A stretch of 64,000 bases of DNA from Vespa crabro (GCF_910589235.1 NC_060963.1:5674501-5738500); one strand, 5' to 3'. Positions 25,388 through 39,576 are shown, numbered from the stretch's first letter. Notes: generated by a model from the letters alone, not told the origin. Numbers and translations are program-made.

Positions 25388-26594
25388 GAGATCACTGTTT
25401 CGGTCTAAAAAATAGAGATACATTTCTCCCGAGTAAAAGCCATTTTCTCGCTTCGTCCCGCTTGTTTACTCCAACTCATTTATAATTTTTCTCTCATGCC
25501 TATGCCCAGAGTGCAACTCTTTATCACGACGAAGACTTCGATCTCGTTCAGAAGGCGGCACAAGGTTCACATTATTAATTTTTTTTTTCCTCTCATAAAT
25601 CGATCAATAAATTTACATTTTAATTAATGATTACAATTCTAATATTGACTTCTTTCTCTAACTTTGATAAAGTTTTCAAATTACATTAACATTGTTGCGA
25701 ACATAAAACAATTTTATAATAATGAAATAATTTAAATAATGCTTGAATGCAATATTAATATTTTTTTCTTCTTTTTTTTTTTTATTGTCACTCTTAATTA
25801 TTCTTAATTTATTCTGAAATATTTTGAATTATCCTCTTAAAGATAATTATTCTTAAAATAGTATATAACAAAATCACAATTGTATGGATTAATAAAATAT
25901 TTAGGTTAGATTTTCTTGTTGAATTTAATATTTAAATTGTACTTTCTCATTGGCTTATATTATTTTCTTTTATTTGTCGTTTATTTAACGAACATATAAA
26001 TTTTGACGCGAGGCAATAGAAAAAAAGTTCAAATTTCGCGGGACACGTAAAGAATCAAAAAATGCGTAATGCCATCTGTTGTAAATTTAAAATAATACGA
26101 AATTTGTGGAACGAAACTTGTTAGGTTCTTACGTTTTGGCAAAGATCCAAGAATTCTCTCCTTATTCAGGATTAACATCCTTTATCTTCACGCGTATTTA
26201 CAGATACGCGACACGCTCGTTATCGCCTCCGTATTTCTTATATAAATTTCATCTTTATCGTGATCCGTTTTCTCTCGACACTTTATTGAGCATTCTTATC
26301 TCTAATAACAATATAGATATAAGATAAATCGTATAATATAATATGATCGATCAAAAATTATGTAATTAATAATTCCTTTCTTCTTTTTCTTTCTTTATAT
26401 ATATATATATAAAATTTAATATCACTTTTTTTTATTTTACATAATTAATTTCGAGGATTTAATTTTACTATACAAATACAAACATATTTCTAATAACAAT
26501 GATTTTGAATTATCGCAATGTAAAAAAAATTTTAAATCCTTTTTCTACCATAAACCAAAAAAAATACATTATTATAAAATATTAAAATAAATAA

Positions 26595-26595
<1 letters not shown>

Positions 26596-26632
<37 letters not shown>
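26596..26632. repeat. (TA)n array
   Basis: AAATAAATAAAT units pass into a TA array of about 36 bases. Confidence 0.85.
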
Positions 26633-26637
<5 letters not shown>

Positions 26638-26979
26638 AAGAATAAATGATGATGAAATTTAAAATGAGAGAAAGAGTTGTTGTGTAAGTGACCAAAGATA
26701 TCACGGCGGAAATAAATACGTGCCCTCTAAACATGTTATCTTTGCTATGACTTCAGAAAAAAATAATAATAAAAAAAAAAAAGAAAGAAAGATAGATAGG
26801 GAAAAAAGAACTGATCGATGCCAAGAGAAAGAGAAAGAGAGAGAGAGGGAGAGAGAGAGGGAGAGAGAGAGAGAGAGAGAGAAAAGAGACTTGTTCGTGT
26901 TTAATATCCGGGAAAAGAAATTAGGTCGTTTTTATTATTTTATCGTAACGGAGATAAAAAGTCGTTCGAAAGGAACCGT

Positions 26980-27001
26980 CTTAAGTACGTACGTACTTAA
27001 G
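26980..27001. other. 22-base perfect palindrome
   Basis: CTTAAGTACGT followed by its exact reverse complement, with a GTAC repeat at the centre. It is followed by two further GTACTTAC units. It lies just right of a (GA)n array (26823-26882). Confidence 0.8.
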
Positions 27002-28029
27002 TACTTACGTACTTACGATTAGTTCACGAGAGACGAAGATTAGCGTCGAAAGAAATCATGTCATGGTTATTGGGTCGCGTCGTGACGCGTATAAGACTTG
27101 CAGTAAGTCGAAAGAGATGGAAATATGTATATTAAAGGGAAGAAGAGAAGCGAAACGCCTATACCTCCATGTCTTATCTATGATAATATATCTATCTTTG
27201 ATGTAAAATAACATGTGCGGTCAGTTCCGCTCCTTTTGCTTTTCCTAAAGAGAGAAGGCTCTTTAATTGCGGAGAGTACCGCGACGAAAATAGAACTTTT
27301 CTTTCTGATTTAAAATCAGACGTGTCATATGTAATTATTAAATATTTTCTAAAAAAAAAAAAAAAAAAAAAGAAAAAAAAATAAAAATAAAAAAAAATTA
27401 CGGAACTGTAATTTGTGTCTCGTGCGATCGAACGTGTGCTCAAAAAAAGAAAAAAAAAACAAAAACAAAAAAAGATCAAATAAAGAGACAGATAAAAAAA
27501 TCGTGTTTAAAAAAAAGCGCAACCCCAAAATATTTCTCCGAATCTTTTCTAAAAGAACACTATAAACGAAAACAATCTTCAAACTAAGATATTTTGTACC
27601 AAAAAAAAAAGAAAGAAAGAAAGAAAAATAAAAACAAAAGAACGTCGGGTATGCGTTTATTAATTTCTACCCTAAATGATTCGTAACATATCGCATAACT
27701 TTTTTTTATATCTTCACACATATTATTTTTGTCATGGGTCCAAAAATTATTATAAAAAGTGAATATCGATCCTTTGATATAGATCATCTTAAGTTCAATT
27801 TTCTGATTGATCCATAACGATCATTCATTTATCATAGATATCATAATATTGATCGACATTGAATGATTATCTTTCTCGTTTAGTTTTATTATAATTTAAT
27901 AAATTAGACACTGTACAATGTTAGAAATTTAATACTACAGTTAACTACATTGATTTATCACTGTCTCTTTCGTTAAACGAGGTGCAAATGGAATTGTTCC
28001 AAAGGAAAGACCAGAGAGTTTTCGGTAAG

Positions 28030-28158
28030 CGGCCTAATTACGCGACCGGTCCATGCGAATGACTAATCAGGGCAAACGTCAGCGACTCGTATACGAAGAC
28101 CAACGGGCGTGCGCGGATATGTTCGGATATACGACCGTAAACCACAGAGAATCCATGC

Positions 28159-28204
<46 letters not shown>

Positions 28205-28358
28205 CCTCGCTTCCTCGTTCGCTCGCCAGCTTGGAACCTTCGTGGCGAACGTCTACGGATTAAAGCCCCGTGTTGTGTTGTCCTCGCGAAACCGCACTTT
28301 GTGCTCAAACACACGAGACACATATTACGTTGCGCGCCCGACCATACACGGATTACTG

Positions 28359-28392
<34 letters not shown>
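28030..28392. other. CpG-rich island with (GA)n and (TA)n arrays
   Basis: Balanced, CpG-rich sequence surrounds a (GA)n array at about 28161-28201 and ends in a (TA)n array at about 28360-28392. Several overlapping frames are open here on both strands, none of them recognisable. A regulatory element or an unannotated short exon is possible. Confidence 0.45.
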
Positions 28393-28394
<2 letters not shown>

Positions 28395-29419
28395 TGTCCC
28401 GTTTACCCGGAATTCCTGCATCGATCTGTACTCTGAACCTGCAACCGGCCCTTTCACCGATACCCTTCTGAATCACGTTCCTTTCTTCTCATTATTTTTT
28501 TCTTTTCTTCCCCTTTGATTTTATTTTACGTATACGTCAGGCATACACAGCGTCGTATACACATACACACTAACAAAACACACACATATATATGCATATA
28601 ACGACATGTGTCTTATCTTTTTTTTTCAATGAAAATACTGATATTAATAATAATAATAATAATAATAAGAAGAAGAAGAAGAAGAAGAAGAAGACGAAGA
28701 AGAAAAATAATCGTAACTATAGTAATGATAATAATTATATTGAAAGCATCGTAATCAATCAAAAAAGCAGACAAGAGAGTTCTATTTCTTTCGTTAGAAT
28801 TGTTTTTCTTCTTTTCATTCCTTTTTCTTGAATTTTCTTCGGAATCATCATAATTTTTTCCTCATATTCTTTTACTTTCTTTTTTCTTATATTCTTTTTT
28901 TTTTTTGGTATTGTTTGTTTTTACGTGACATTAATTATTATAATAAGAGGAAATCGAGGACAAATTTCTTCATTGTCTTCAACTATCGTAAATGAAAGAG
29001 CAATTTTGCCAATGGGCATAGTACATGCTCGTTAATATTTTCTTTTCCTTCATATTATTTCTTCTCCTTTCTTTTTCTTTTTTTTTTCTTTTTTTAACAC
29101 CTACTCACAAAAGCGTCAACGATAATAACTTGCTTATCTTCGACTTTGAGTATCCTTAAGACGTTGAAGATACACTTAACGAACAACGCGAAGGAGTCAT
29201 CTTGTGAAAGAAAAAAAAAAAAAGAAAAAAAGAAAAAAAAAAGGATATAAAAAAGAAATAAAAAAAGAAAGAATGTGACGTGTCTCGTGTAAATTACACG
29301 AACGCTACGTTTTTTTCCCTCCCCCCTTTTTTTTTATTTTTGATCTTCTCATGGTCGTAGCTTATCCGCGGATCGGTATTGTTTCCACGGTTGGTCTCAC
29401 ATCACGAGTTCTATTCTTT

Positions 29420-29436
29420 ATCTCTCTCTCTCTCCT

Positions 29437-29496
<60 letters not shown>

Positions 29497-29500
29497 CTCT
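29420..29500. repeat. (TC)n array
   Basis: About 80 bases of TC dinucleotide with a few CTTTC interruptions. Confidence 0.9.
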
Positions 29501-30733
29501 ATATAGATTTCTAGCTTTCTTTCACTTTTCATCACATCCGATCCCAGAGAAATTTCAAACAGGCGACAGCGTGCGAAAGTTCGAACGCCCCTAACAATCC
29601 CTTCTCCTCCACCTCGCCCACTCCCACCCAACCTTCTGTATATCCCTTAAAAATGCAATTGAGTTTTTTCGTCAACGAATATAAGCGATATACATATTTT
29701 TTTCTTTTTTTTTTTTTTTTTTTTTTTTTTAATAATCCCGAACCATTTCTTCTACAAAGTTGTTCTAATATTTTCATAAACGTAACTGAACGAAGGTTTC
29801 TTTTGACAAATCGTGTACACAGAATCTCGTTTGTAATCTCGTTCGTTATCGCATTCGTTATTGCATTTCGATTTGTGTAACATAGCTTTGATCCTAATAA
29901 ATCTTTCATATTTCTCTTTAATATTTCTCCCTGTTTCCTCTGATATAACGATATCTTAAATCGATTAAACCTATAATCCTTGTTCTCTAATAATAATATA
30001 GAAATTTGAGAAATAGACCAAATTGTCTGTTATCTCATATCTAAAAAGATATCTAAAAAGATCAGATACTTTTTCAAGCTGATTGATTTTGTTTTCTTCT
30101 TATCTTTTCTTTTTCTTGTTGTGTTTTTTCGTTTGTTTTTTTTTTTTTTTTCGTTAATCCTTAATAGGACTACAAAAGAAGTACAAAATACAACATAAAT
30201 AATATGATACAATGATAAATAGAAAATAAAGTTACAAAAGGATTGTGAATGGTTTTTACTAAAGAACGAATAACCCTCTTTCACCTTTTGATCAATGATG
30301 AATGAATAATATAAATGTAAAAAAAGAAGAACGAAACGTATTATTATTAATACGTAATTTAACGTTTTATCTATCGAATCGAGGATACGATATGTATGAT
30401 ATTTGCGACACGTCAATGAAACGCTTTGATACACCCGTTAGACGAAGAGAGTACTGAATTTTAAAGATAGCTATCTACTCTATCCTCTCCCTCTCTCTCT
30501 CTCTTCATCTCTCTCTCTCTTTCTATTTCTCTCTCACTTCCTCTATCTCTTTCGGTCACTCGCTGGTCAAATATTTGAAACAGGCCGTTTCGTCCCCAGC
30601 CCCAATTCGTCTCTCTTTCGTTACGTCGTAGTCCGATGGCTCGGTCCGGACAGCCTATTGACTCGGGACACGAGCTCTCTTCAAAGGGTGGAGAACGTTT
30701 TAAAAAAGAGAGCCTCTTCGCTGTGACGAGGGC

Positions 30734-30754
30734 GTCGCACGCCAGGCGTGCGAC
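30734..30754. other. GC-rich near-perfect palindrome
   Basis: GTCGCACGCC, a single A, then the exact reverse complement of the first arm. It sits in a CpG-rich island (about 30560-30790) with no repeats around it. Ten GC-rich base pairs in an AT-rich genome are unlikely by chance. Confidence 0.8.
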
Positions 30755-30809
30755 AAGTAATCGAGAAATCGTTCGAAAAGAAACTCCTTCTCGAAATTCT
30801 CTTTTGTCG

Positions 30810-30841
<32 letters not shown>

Positions 30842-31289
30842 AACATTATATGTACATATGAAAATTATAATCTATCGGGTGAGGACGGAAGGGAAGAGGG
30901 AGGGGATACAGAGAGAGTGGGGGGGAGGGAAAGGAATATTATCGTCAGATAAGAAAAATAATGTTGAATGACATATATAAGTGGATTTAACGAAGGAACT
31001 TTAAAAAAAAAAAAAAGAAAACCTAACAGTGTCCGTAAAAAACTTGAATATACTATGTGTCCACAAAAAAAGGATTGTCCATTGTTCCTAAACGTTATCA
31101 TAACACTTATCCACGCGTAAAAGAACTCATCACATATTTGCACATTCTCAAAGACAGAAATGTTGGCTACTAACGGATAGATTTTTTTTTTAATCATGTT
31201 TTTCTTTTTCCTTTTCTTTTGATTATTTTTTTTTTTAAATCAAGCTAATCGTAATTTATCGAATAATTACTCTAATATAGAACTTATCC

Positions 31290-31521
<232 letters not shown>

Positions 31522-31610
31522 TCTTTATTAATTTATATACAAGAAACAAAATTTTAATTTAATTATACTCGTATTACGAGTACTATTTTAATTATTTTAG
31601 TAATGTTAAT

Positions 31611-31611
31611 A

Positions 31612-31672
<61 letters not shown>
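31611..31672. repeat. (AAT)n array, inverted relative to its neighbour
   Basis: About 20 AAT triplets. Because AAT is the reverse complement of ATT, this array is an inverted copy of the array ending at 31521 and could pair with it. A hairpin, TACTCGT-ATT-ACGAGTA (31566-31582), lies between them. Confidence 0.9.
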
Positions 31673-32017
31673 TTGATAATGATAATAATAATTTATTTCG
31701 AGAGATGGAAGCTTTACGAGATAAAAATGATTTTCGATTCGTTTTCCATATCCCATAGCAAATATCGAAAATCCTCGTTTTGCTTGAAATACAATTGGAT
31801 TTCTTTTGGACAAATCTCAAGTAGGATCGGTGTTCAATCGATGAAAATCGTGCTCGCAATTGTGTGATCGTTCGATTCGCTACGTTAATGGAGTAAAATT
31901 TCCGACATGAGCTAAAATCGAGCGCTATTAATCGAATATTGGTATGTCAGCCATGACAATGGCAAAATCGAATTTCGTCGACGTCCTTTCTTGCAAAAGC
32001 GAATAGCCAGAGAGCTT

Positions 32018-32037
32018 TCTCTTTCTCTCTCTTTCTC

Positions 32038-32107
<70 letters not shown>

Positions 32108-32342
32108 TTTTAACCGAATTATTCGTTGTGATCAGTTCGAATTTCGATTCTCGATATTGTTATATGCATACGCATAGAAGAATCGAATGATATCGACCGG
32201 TCTTATCCATCCTTGATCAACGACGGCACTCAAATATTTCATGATTTTATTAGATACACATTTCTTTTCTCTTATGATTGCATAAATTCACATTCGATTC
32301 TATGCTCTTACGAATTCATTGTCAGAAAAAGAATCGCGAATC

Positions 32343-32400
<58 letters not shown>

Positions 32401-32472
32401 ATAATATAGAACTAAATGGAAATAACGTGACGCGTGTATATATGTATGGATGGATGGATGGATGGATGGATA
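32018..32472. repeat. two (TC)n arrays and a (GGAT)n array
   Basis: TC arrays at about 32018-32109 and 32345-32399, then ATGG/GGAT tetramers at about 32445-32472. Confidence 0.9.
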
Positions 32473-33592
32473 ATAAGAGTCAAGTAGTTGCGGGAGAGGG
32501 AATTGGAAAAGAAAAGGATCGGAGGGATGAAGATGGAGAATGACAAAAATATCGAAGGAAGAATATATTTTCGAAACAAAAAAAATAATAATAATAAATC
32601 AATAAAAAAATAAAAAAATAAAAAAATAAAAGAATAAAGAAATAAAAAAATAATAGCCAACTTAAACGCAAACTTTATCCTCGAGGACGACAATCGTATA
32701 AGGAGAAAAAAATGAGAGGTAAACGCGAGCTCTTTCGCGCGTCGTACGGTTATTTCGAAATTGATTTACACGAACGTTGGGAAAGTTTCTTCGCGCTCGT
32801 GGAAACTCGCTCGCGACCTTATTCGCTATTCACCAAAGTCTTTCCAGAGTTAAGAAGAAGGAGAAGGAGGAGAAGGGACAGGAGGGATGGAGTGAGGTAG
32901 GATGGGAGTAGGAGGAGGCGTCGTTAAAGTTATCACGACGCTCGCAACGTGTCGTTGCTTCGCCGTTAAGTAGAGCAAAGATTATGCGAGTATGCTTGTT
33001 TGTATCGCGTAATTTGCTCTCGAGCAATAGGGAATAATTAATCGGCTAATTAATAGAACGATCGAGCTCCAGTAACGAGCAAGTCCAGGAGAAAGGCATC
33101 TTTTCGAGATCGACGTAAAAATGTCTTATTAGATCGAACTTAATCGGCTCGTTTATTCTTCGTGAAAATGCAATTTGAAATCTTTTTTTTTTTTGCTCGT
33201 TCTTAAAAATCTTTCCATATATTCTAATGATTTCTTTTGGAAAAGTTGTTTTTTTTCTTTTTTTTTTTTTTTTCTTTTGCCTCTTTCTAACAAAATAAAC
33301 GAACGAAATGGATTTTATTTGTTTACGTCACGGAAGTCATAATATATTTATAAACGTTTTATGATTTTGATGTTCAAAATTGAAGTTTCGTTTTCTCGCA
33401 ATAAATATTATCGATACTGTCGTGCCATCATAAATGATTTTCATGCATTGCCATTGTGCTCTCGTTATTAACACTACGTAATATACTCACATTTGTTTTT
33501 CTCTTTCCGCTTTAATGCATCAGCTACGATCGCCATTGTGTTACGTTTTAACATTAAAAAGATTTGTAATAATATATACATTAATATATACA

Positions 33593-33595
33593 TAA

Positions 33596-33669
<74 letters not shown>
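33593..33669. repeat. (TA)n array
   Basis: About 75 bases of TA dinucleotide with a single TACA interruption, the longest TA array in the window. Confidence 0.9.
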
Positions 33670-33670
<1 letters not shown>

Positions 33671-34089
33671 GTAAAACTTTAAAAGAAATTGATCAATTTC
33701 TGTTTGAAATTTTAATTCCAAATATCTCAATGTTTTACAAAAAAATTCTCCGTAAAGTTTTAATCAAACAGATTTGAAGAGATTTCGTTAATTTTTAAAC
33801 GTAGGAGCTTAGCAATTAATAAGGCTAATCGTAAAAAATTCGTACGATCAATCAAAAATATTAAACAGAAGTTTTTGCAGTGGGTAGGACAAACTTTGTG
33901 TAAAATTTTATTGTGTTCGGTATAGCCAGTTTGTTGATAAGTTTTCATCTAAAACTTCAAATGGAAGTTTTTCCTATCAAAAGTTATAGCGAGGCAATGC
34001 TTTTCATGATGGTGATTACATAAGAACTTCCTATGATCGTGCCTAAAAATGAATGCATAAAAAAATGATAATATTTATTATATGTGTAC

Positions 34090-34133
<44 letters not shown>

Positions 34134-34862
34134 AAAATATTGAAATTTTCATGAAATATTATACACGTAAATAAATATCTTTGTAGATTTAAAAATCCAT
34201 CGACTTTCCGTGACAAAGCTGGTTTATGCATAAGTATCAATCCAATCGCTTTCACGTTACAGGAAGTTCTTTGATTCAGGTTTGACCGGTTTCTCGTTAG
34301 ATTTAAAAAAAAAAAGAAAGAAAGAAAGAAAGAAAGAAAGAAAATAGAAAGAAAAAGAAAAAGAAGTTTAAAAAAAAATCACGTAGAAGATCTCGAACTT
34401 TCTATAATAATCGACAAAATTGAATGGCGTCGAGTGTCGAAGTGGTAGCAAACGCGTAAAGTTTTCGTGTTCTCTCTTCATCTTTCTCTCTTTTTCTCAT
34501 GAGAGAATCATAGAAATAACCTTGGAGTTACATAAATCGCGCTGACTACGATTTATTTTTGCGCGTTAGACGCAGAGAGAGAGAGAAACAGAAAGACACG
34601 AAACCACGAACTATCTAGACTATGTTGAAAGGGGAAGCGCGTCGTGTGTATATACAAACACAAAAGCAAGCTTCTTCCTCGTATATGACGCTACGTCGTC
34701 TTTTACGATTAGGTATACTCTCATCCAATTTCCATTCGGCACCATACGTGAATCATATCGCTTTACAGTCATCGAGTGTACTCACGATACGGATAGAGTA
34801 ACGAAATGATCGACGCTGTCTACATTTAGTTCGAAACATCACTCGAAGTTTCGATCGTTAAG

Positions 34863-34863
34863 A

Positions 34864-34907
<44 letters not shown>

Positions 34908-35045
34908 TAATTATAATAACAACAACAACAGCAATAATAATAATAAAAATAATAATAATAATAATAAAAATTAATAATAATAAAAATAGTAATAATAATA
35001 ATAATAGTAATAAAAATAGTAATAAAAATAACAATAATAAAGTTA
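34863..35045. repeat. degenerate (AAT)n array
   Basis: AAT triplets with AAC, AGT and AAA variants over about 180 bases, interrupted by ACAACAACAACAGC near 34920. It is older and more degraded than the arrays at 31.3-31.7 kb. Confidence 0.85.
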
Positions 35046-35925
35046 TAGAAAAAATAATAAATATTGTGAAATCATTTTTTTTTTCTTTTATCTAAATTAT
35101 ACGACCGATTTTCCTATATGTTATTTTTGAATTTTACGAGCTCTTTCATTCAAGGAAATGTAACATCATGATCGAAACTATTTGAACGATGACTTTGACG
35201 GATGAAAAAAATTGACGGATTGGAAAAAGAAATAAAAAATCGAAATTAATCGATATTTCCAAGCGCGTTAAACAATCCATGGTTTTGTTAAAATTCTTTC
35301 ATTTTGGAAAGCTTCCAGTTCGGTAACGATCTTTGATATATTATTTTCAAAACATCTACGAATTTAACTGAGGACCAACCAAAGAACGATGTATCGAGGG
35401 CTGGCAAAATTCCTGCGTTCCGCGGAAAATTCGAATACAAGGTTTTCGTCTAAAGATAACTTTGACCATTTTATTATGATGTCTTTCTTCGAAACGAATG
35501 AAAATCAAGTTCATCGTACCCTTAGGAATTCAATTTTATTATTTTATTAACCTTATATTAATTCAATTAATAAATGAATCTTTTATTAATTCAAATTCAT
35601 GTTACAGATAGGATTTGTCACAATTTCTCAAATTATATTCCAAATCTTTCTATTTATTAATTCGAGCATTCTATTCGTCCAAAAACGCCGCATACGCATG
35701 ACGTTACAAACGTAAATATAGGCTTAAGTGTTACCGAATTGTTTTGGAGTAATTGGAACGTTGTATGAGAATGATCAACGCGATTGCGGTGAAATGCGAA
35801 TGCGAATTCGATGATGATACATTAAGCTTCTCATCCTAGCTCTATATAGAGTTAAAGTATGCCGTCAATTTTATTATTGCTTATTTAGAGATATTTATAA
35901 CTTTCAAGAAGAAAAAAGATAAAGA

Positions 35926-35931
<6 letters not shown>

Positions 35932-35971
<40 letters not shown>

Positions 35972-35985
35972 CGCGCGCGCACGCG
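35932..35985. repeat. (TA)n-(CA)n-(CG)n compound array
   Basis: An unbroken alternating pyrimidine-purine tract changes from TA to CA to about six CG units, then ACGCG. The CA/CG part is a classic Z-DNA-forming sequence. Confidence 0.85.
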
Positions 35986-36639
35986 GTGAAGATAGTATTA
36001 ATTATTGATCATTAAAAGTAAACGAAATTGAGAATCACCTAATCATCTAATTTATGATTAATAATAACATCGTCCTTAATTACATACATAAGATATAAAG
36101 AATTTTGTTAATTTTATTCGTTAGACACGATGTTATAATTACAAATGAATTTTTTTAAATCAAAATACTTTTGACTTCGTATCTCTCACATTGTATATTA
36201 CTAATATCAAGCAATAGAAAAAGTAACATAAAAATAGAAAAAAAGAAAAAAAAAACAAAGATAAACGTTATCATAATTATCGATTCGCACACGATACCAC
36301 CAACTTGTTCTCGTCTTATTTTTCTTGCCTTACCGCTACTGACGATACTCTTTCTCAGAATATACTTTTTTTCTCGCCTCGTGGGACACTATTAGAAAAA
36401 GAGACAGAGAAAGAAGAAGTGAGAAAGAGTCCATTGATAAAGTTCGTTTAATAATGTAATATTTGATCGACGTGTCAAGTGGATTCTGTGTCACGGGTAT
36501 ACATATTTACATAACGAAATAATGCTAAATTGCTTTGCAAGTCGATATACTCGTGAAAATAAGCATTTTAACCCTTTGCACTTAGAAATCATGTTATATT
36601 CAGCATAAACATTTCTCGTAAATATAGGTTTGTATTATA

Positions 36640-36644
<5 letters not shown>

Positions 36645-36692
<48 letters not shown>
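36645..36692. repeat. (TA)n array
   Basis: About 48 bases of perfect TA dinucleotide. Confidence 0.9.
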
Positions 36693-36698
<6 letters not shown>

Positions 36699-37807
36699 GG
36701 AAAAGAAATATATTTAGTAAATAATTTACAATTAAAACTTAATATCCCCATTCGAAGTTGGAGAATATTTGAACGATCCAAACGACTCTTTTTTTTTTCT
36801 TTTTTCTTTATATTTAAGACAATTATAGTCCACTTTTAATAATTCTAATGAAATTTAAATTTTAATGAATATCGTTGTTATTTATGTATCGTTAAAAACC
36901 GCACATATTGTAGAAATGTATAAAAAGAAAACTACCGCATAGGATATAGAATAAGTACGACCAACGTGGTTCACGTTAATGGGGGTAACGTTATTTTAAA
37001 TATTCCGCCACAATTTCTATTTATTTGAATGTAATTATATTCAAAGCACGTGTAATTTTTTCTTTTTATTTTTCTTTTCCTTTTTAACGAATTCTTTTAA
37101 CTTTTAAAATGCTTATCATTTTAAGACCGAAAATCAAATTGAATTAAAACTACTTGTGGATCTTTTTAAAGTGTAACTTGATTTTTAGCGTACAAAATTC
37201 AAGTTCAATCATCATTTTGTAAAATCAATATGTCCTTGGATTCAGAAAAATGGATATCAATCCGTATGCGCAGAAATACATTCCAAAAATATTCCATAAA
37301 TGGAAGATCTTTCGTCAAATTCGTAAATTGGAATTTTCATTCGTCCGCCATCTTTGATTGCTTTTACAAAAAAAAAAATAAAAAAAGAATTGGAGAAAAA
37401 TTCATGACCATGTTATCTAATACTACATTTAAATATTCCTTCAAAGTTTAAATTCTTTTCGTATCGTGCGTGAAATTTTTTATGAACATATTAATATTTC
37501 AAAATAATACCATTTTGAAACTAGAAGTCGAATTGAAACGAAATTATTCGTCGATTTTCCTCGTTTGAAGTAACTTCATTTTTTTATATAAATTTTAAGT
37601 CAATCAATTCAATCATTTGAACGATAAAGTGGACACACACACATGCAATACACGCACACAGACAAACATACAAATTTAAAGTTTGATATGAAAAGAAAGA
37701 ATTCCAAAAAGTTTACGAATACTTCAAGTAAAATTTCAGAAATAATCATTTGTTATATTTTTCAGTATATCGAGAACATGAAAAAGTCTCTGGGGTCGTG
37801 TTTAAAG

Positions 37808-37828
37808 AGAGAGAGAGAGAGACAGAGA

Positions 37829-37883
<55 letters not shown>

Positions 37884-37884
37884 G
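37808..37884. repeat. (GA)n array with CAGA interruptions
   Basis: GA dinucleotides with two GACAGAGA interruptions about 20 bases apart, a short higher-order period within the array. Confidence 0.85.
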
Positions 37885-37929
37885 GAGAAAGAAAAGAATT
37901 CGATGCAAAAGTGGATAGTGCTGACGTAA

Positions 37930-38316
37930 AAGGTCGCTTCCCGTAGATAGAAGAACCGCTTGGTAGAGTTTGTCGCTATTACGTCGCGAGGACGATAAAG
38001 AGGAAAACATTTTCGCGAGGAAAGTGTCTCGGGAAAATATCTTCTAGGCCCGCTTAAACATAAAATGCGCGGGCTTTAAATAACTTCGTGCGGTGAATTA
38101 CGGAAGCGTCGCTTTGGCGAGGTTGCCCTCTATGTTTCGTAGCGATGCTGTTGGTGGTTGACTCTTGCGTTCTCCTACGAGACATCGGCAATTCTCTCGC
38201 GCAAATATTGCCGGTGTTTGTTTTAGTGAGGTCCCTACGACAACGGAACACAATAATTCAGTGCGAGTGCAAGCAAGATGGCTAAATTCTGTCACCTCTC
38301 TCTTTCACTCTCCCGA

Positions 38317-38372
<56 letters not shown>

Positions 38373-38562
38373 GTGCAGACATATACATACAGATTCGAGA
38401 GAGGCCAGGCAACACGCGAATCGTAATGACGGCGTGCAAATTCCTGTACGTGGCTGATGTAGTCCGAGCCTTCCTCTACGCGGAGAATCTACGGTTTGTT
38501 TGTCAATCCACCCGATGTCAAGCTATACTTCGTTCGATGCACATAGATGCGCATAGATGCAG

Positions 38563-38565
<3 letters not shown>
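37930..38565. other. CpG-rich island with a possible short ORF
   Basis: Balanced CpG-rich sequence at 37930-38300 includes a GCCCGC/GCGGGC stem (about 38049-38076), then a (TC)n array at 38320-38367. From 38426 an ATG opens a diverse reading frame (MTACKFLYVADVVRAFLYAE) that runs into the next (TC)n array at about 38566. The frame has normal amino-acid diversity until the repeat. It may be a short exon or chance; no family is recognised. Confidence 0.3.
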
Positions 38566-38598
<33 letters not shown>

Positions 38599-38708
38599 TC
38601 TCTCTTTCTCTATCTATCTATCTATCTATCTCTCCATCTCTCTCCCAAGCTCACATCAGTTTGCGTTTGCATTCTCTGAAATTGTACATACTACTCTGTA
38701 CACGAACG

Positions 38709-38771
<63 letters not shown>

Positions 38772-38788
38772 CTCTCTCTCTCTCGATC
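38566..38788. repeat. (TC)n and (TCTA)n arrays
   Basis: TC array at about 38566-38605, TCTA tetramers to about 38632, more TC to 38643, then a second large TC array at 38708-38788. Confidence 0.9.
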
Positions 38789-39001
38789 TCTACCGCTTCA
38801 GAGTAAACCGCAGGTCGCTTCCATAAATTCCAAATCATCTGGAAGTCTCCGTTTCCACGCGAAATCATAGAAACTTGAAACTGGAAAATACGATGTACGA
38901 GGATCGAGATGGGTAAACGATTTCGCCTACGTTCAATAAAATTCACTTCAGACCTCCATAAGAAAATTCTGATCGAGAAAACGCGACAAAAATGGATTAG
39001 A

Positions 39002-39032
<31 letters not shown>

Positions 39033-39526
39033 GAGAGAAACTCGAAACGTTTCAAGACGGTACGATTATTGGCGTATGCTTTTTAAATAAAGATAGAAAA
39101 TATCGAGAGACTTGGAAATTTTATTCCAATAACAATTTTGTTTTCGAACGTTTTGTTCTCTCTCTTTCTCTCTCCCTCTTTCTTTCTTAAAGTGTACTTT
39201 AAAAAATAATGATGTTAGAAAACATTATTTGGACCAATAGAAAAATATGAATGCACGAAATGCTCCGGTTATTATAGAATCCTTTTGTTAACATCTCAGA
39301 AATTATCGTGTCTAAATATATTCAATAATGGAAACCATGGTATTTACTAATCGAAAATATAAATTTTGTTATTATTAACAAAACTATCATGAAATAAAAA
39401 TTGTGTCATTCAAAATGATTCGATAAAAACACTATAATGTGTTTTTCTGATAAATCATTTTATAACGTTATACAATCGTTATTTGTTTAATTTATTTATT
39501 TATTTAAATATGATTAACTATACGTA

Positions 39527-39529
<3 letters not shown>

Positions 39530-39570
<41 letters not shown>
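39530..39570. repeat. (TA)n array
   Basis: About 40 bases of TA dinucleotide. The following 1.2 kb (39571-40815) is AT-rich with no recognisable feature. Confidence 0.9.

Positions 39571-39576
<6 letters not shown>

Noticed and set aside
33860..34040. Possible paired repeat with 39600-39770 (shared GAACTTCC and TTATAGC words)
   Set aside because: The shared words are short and not collinear in either orientation, so a common element is not supported.
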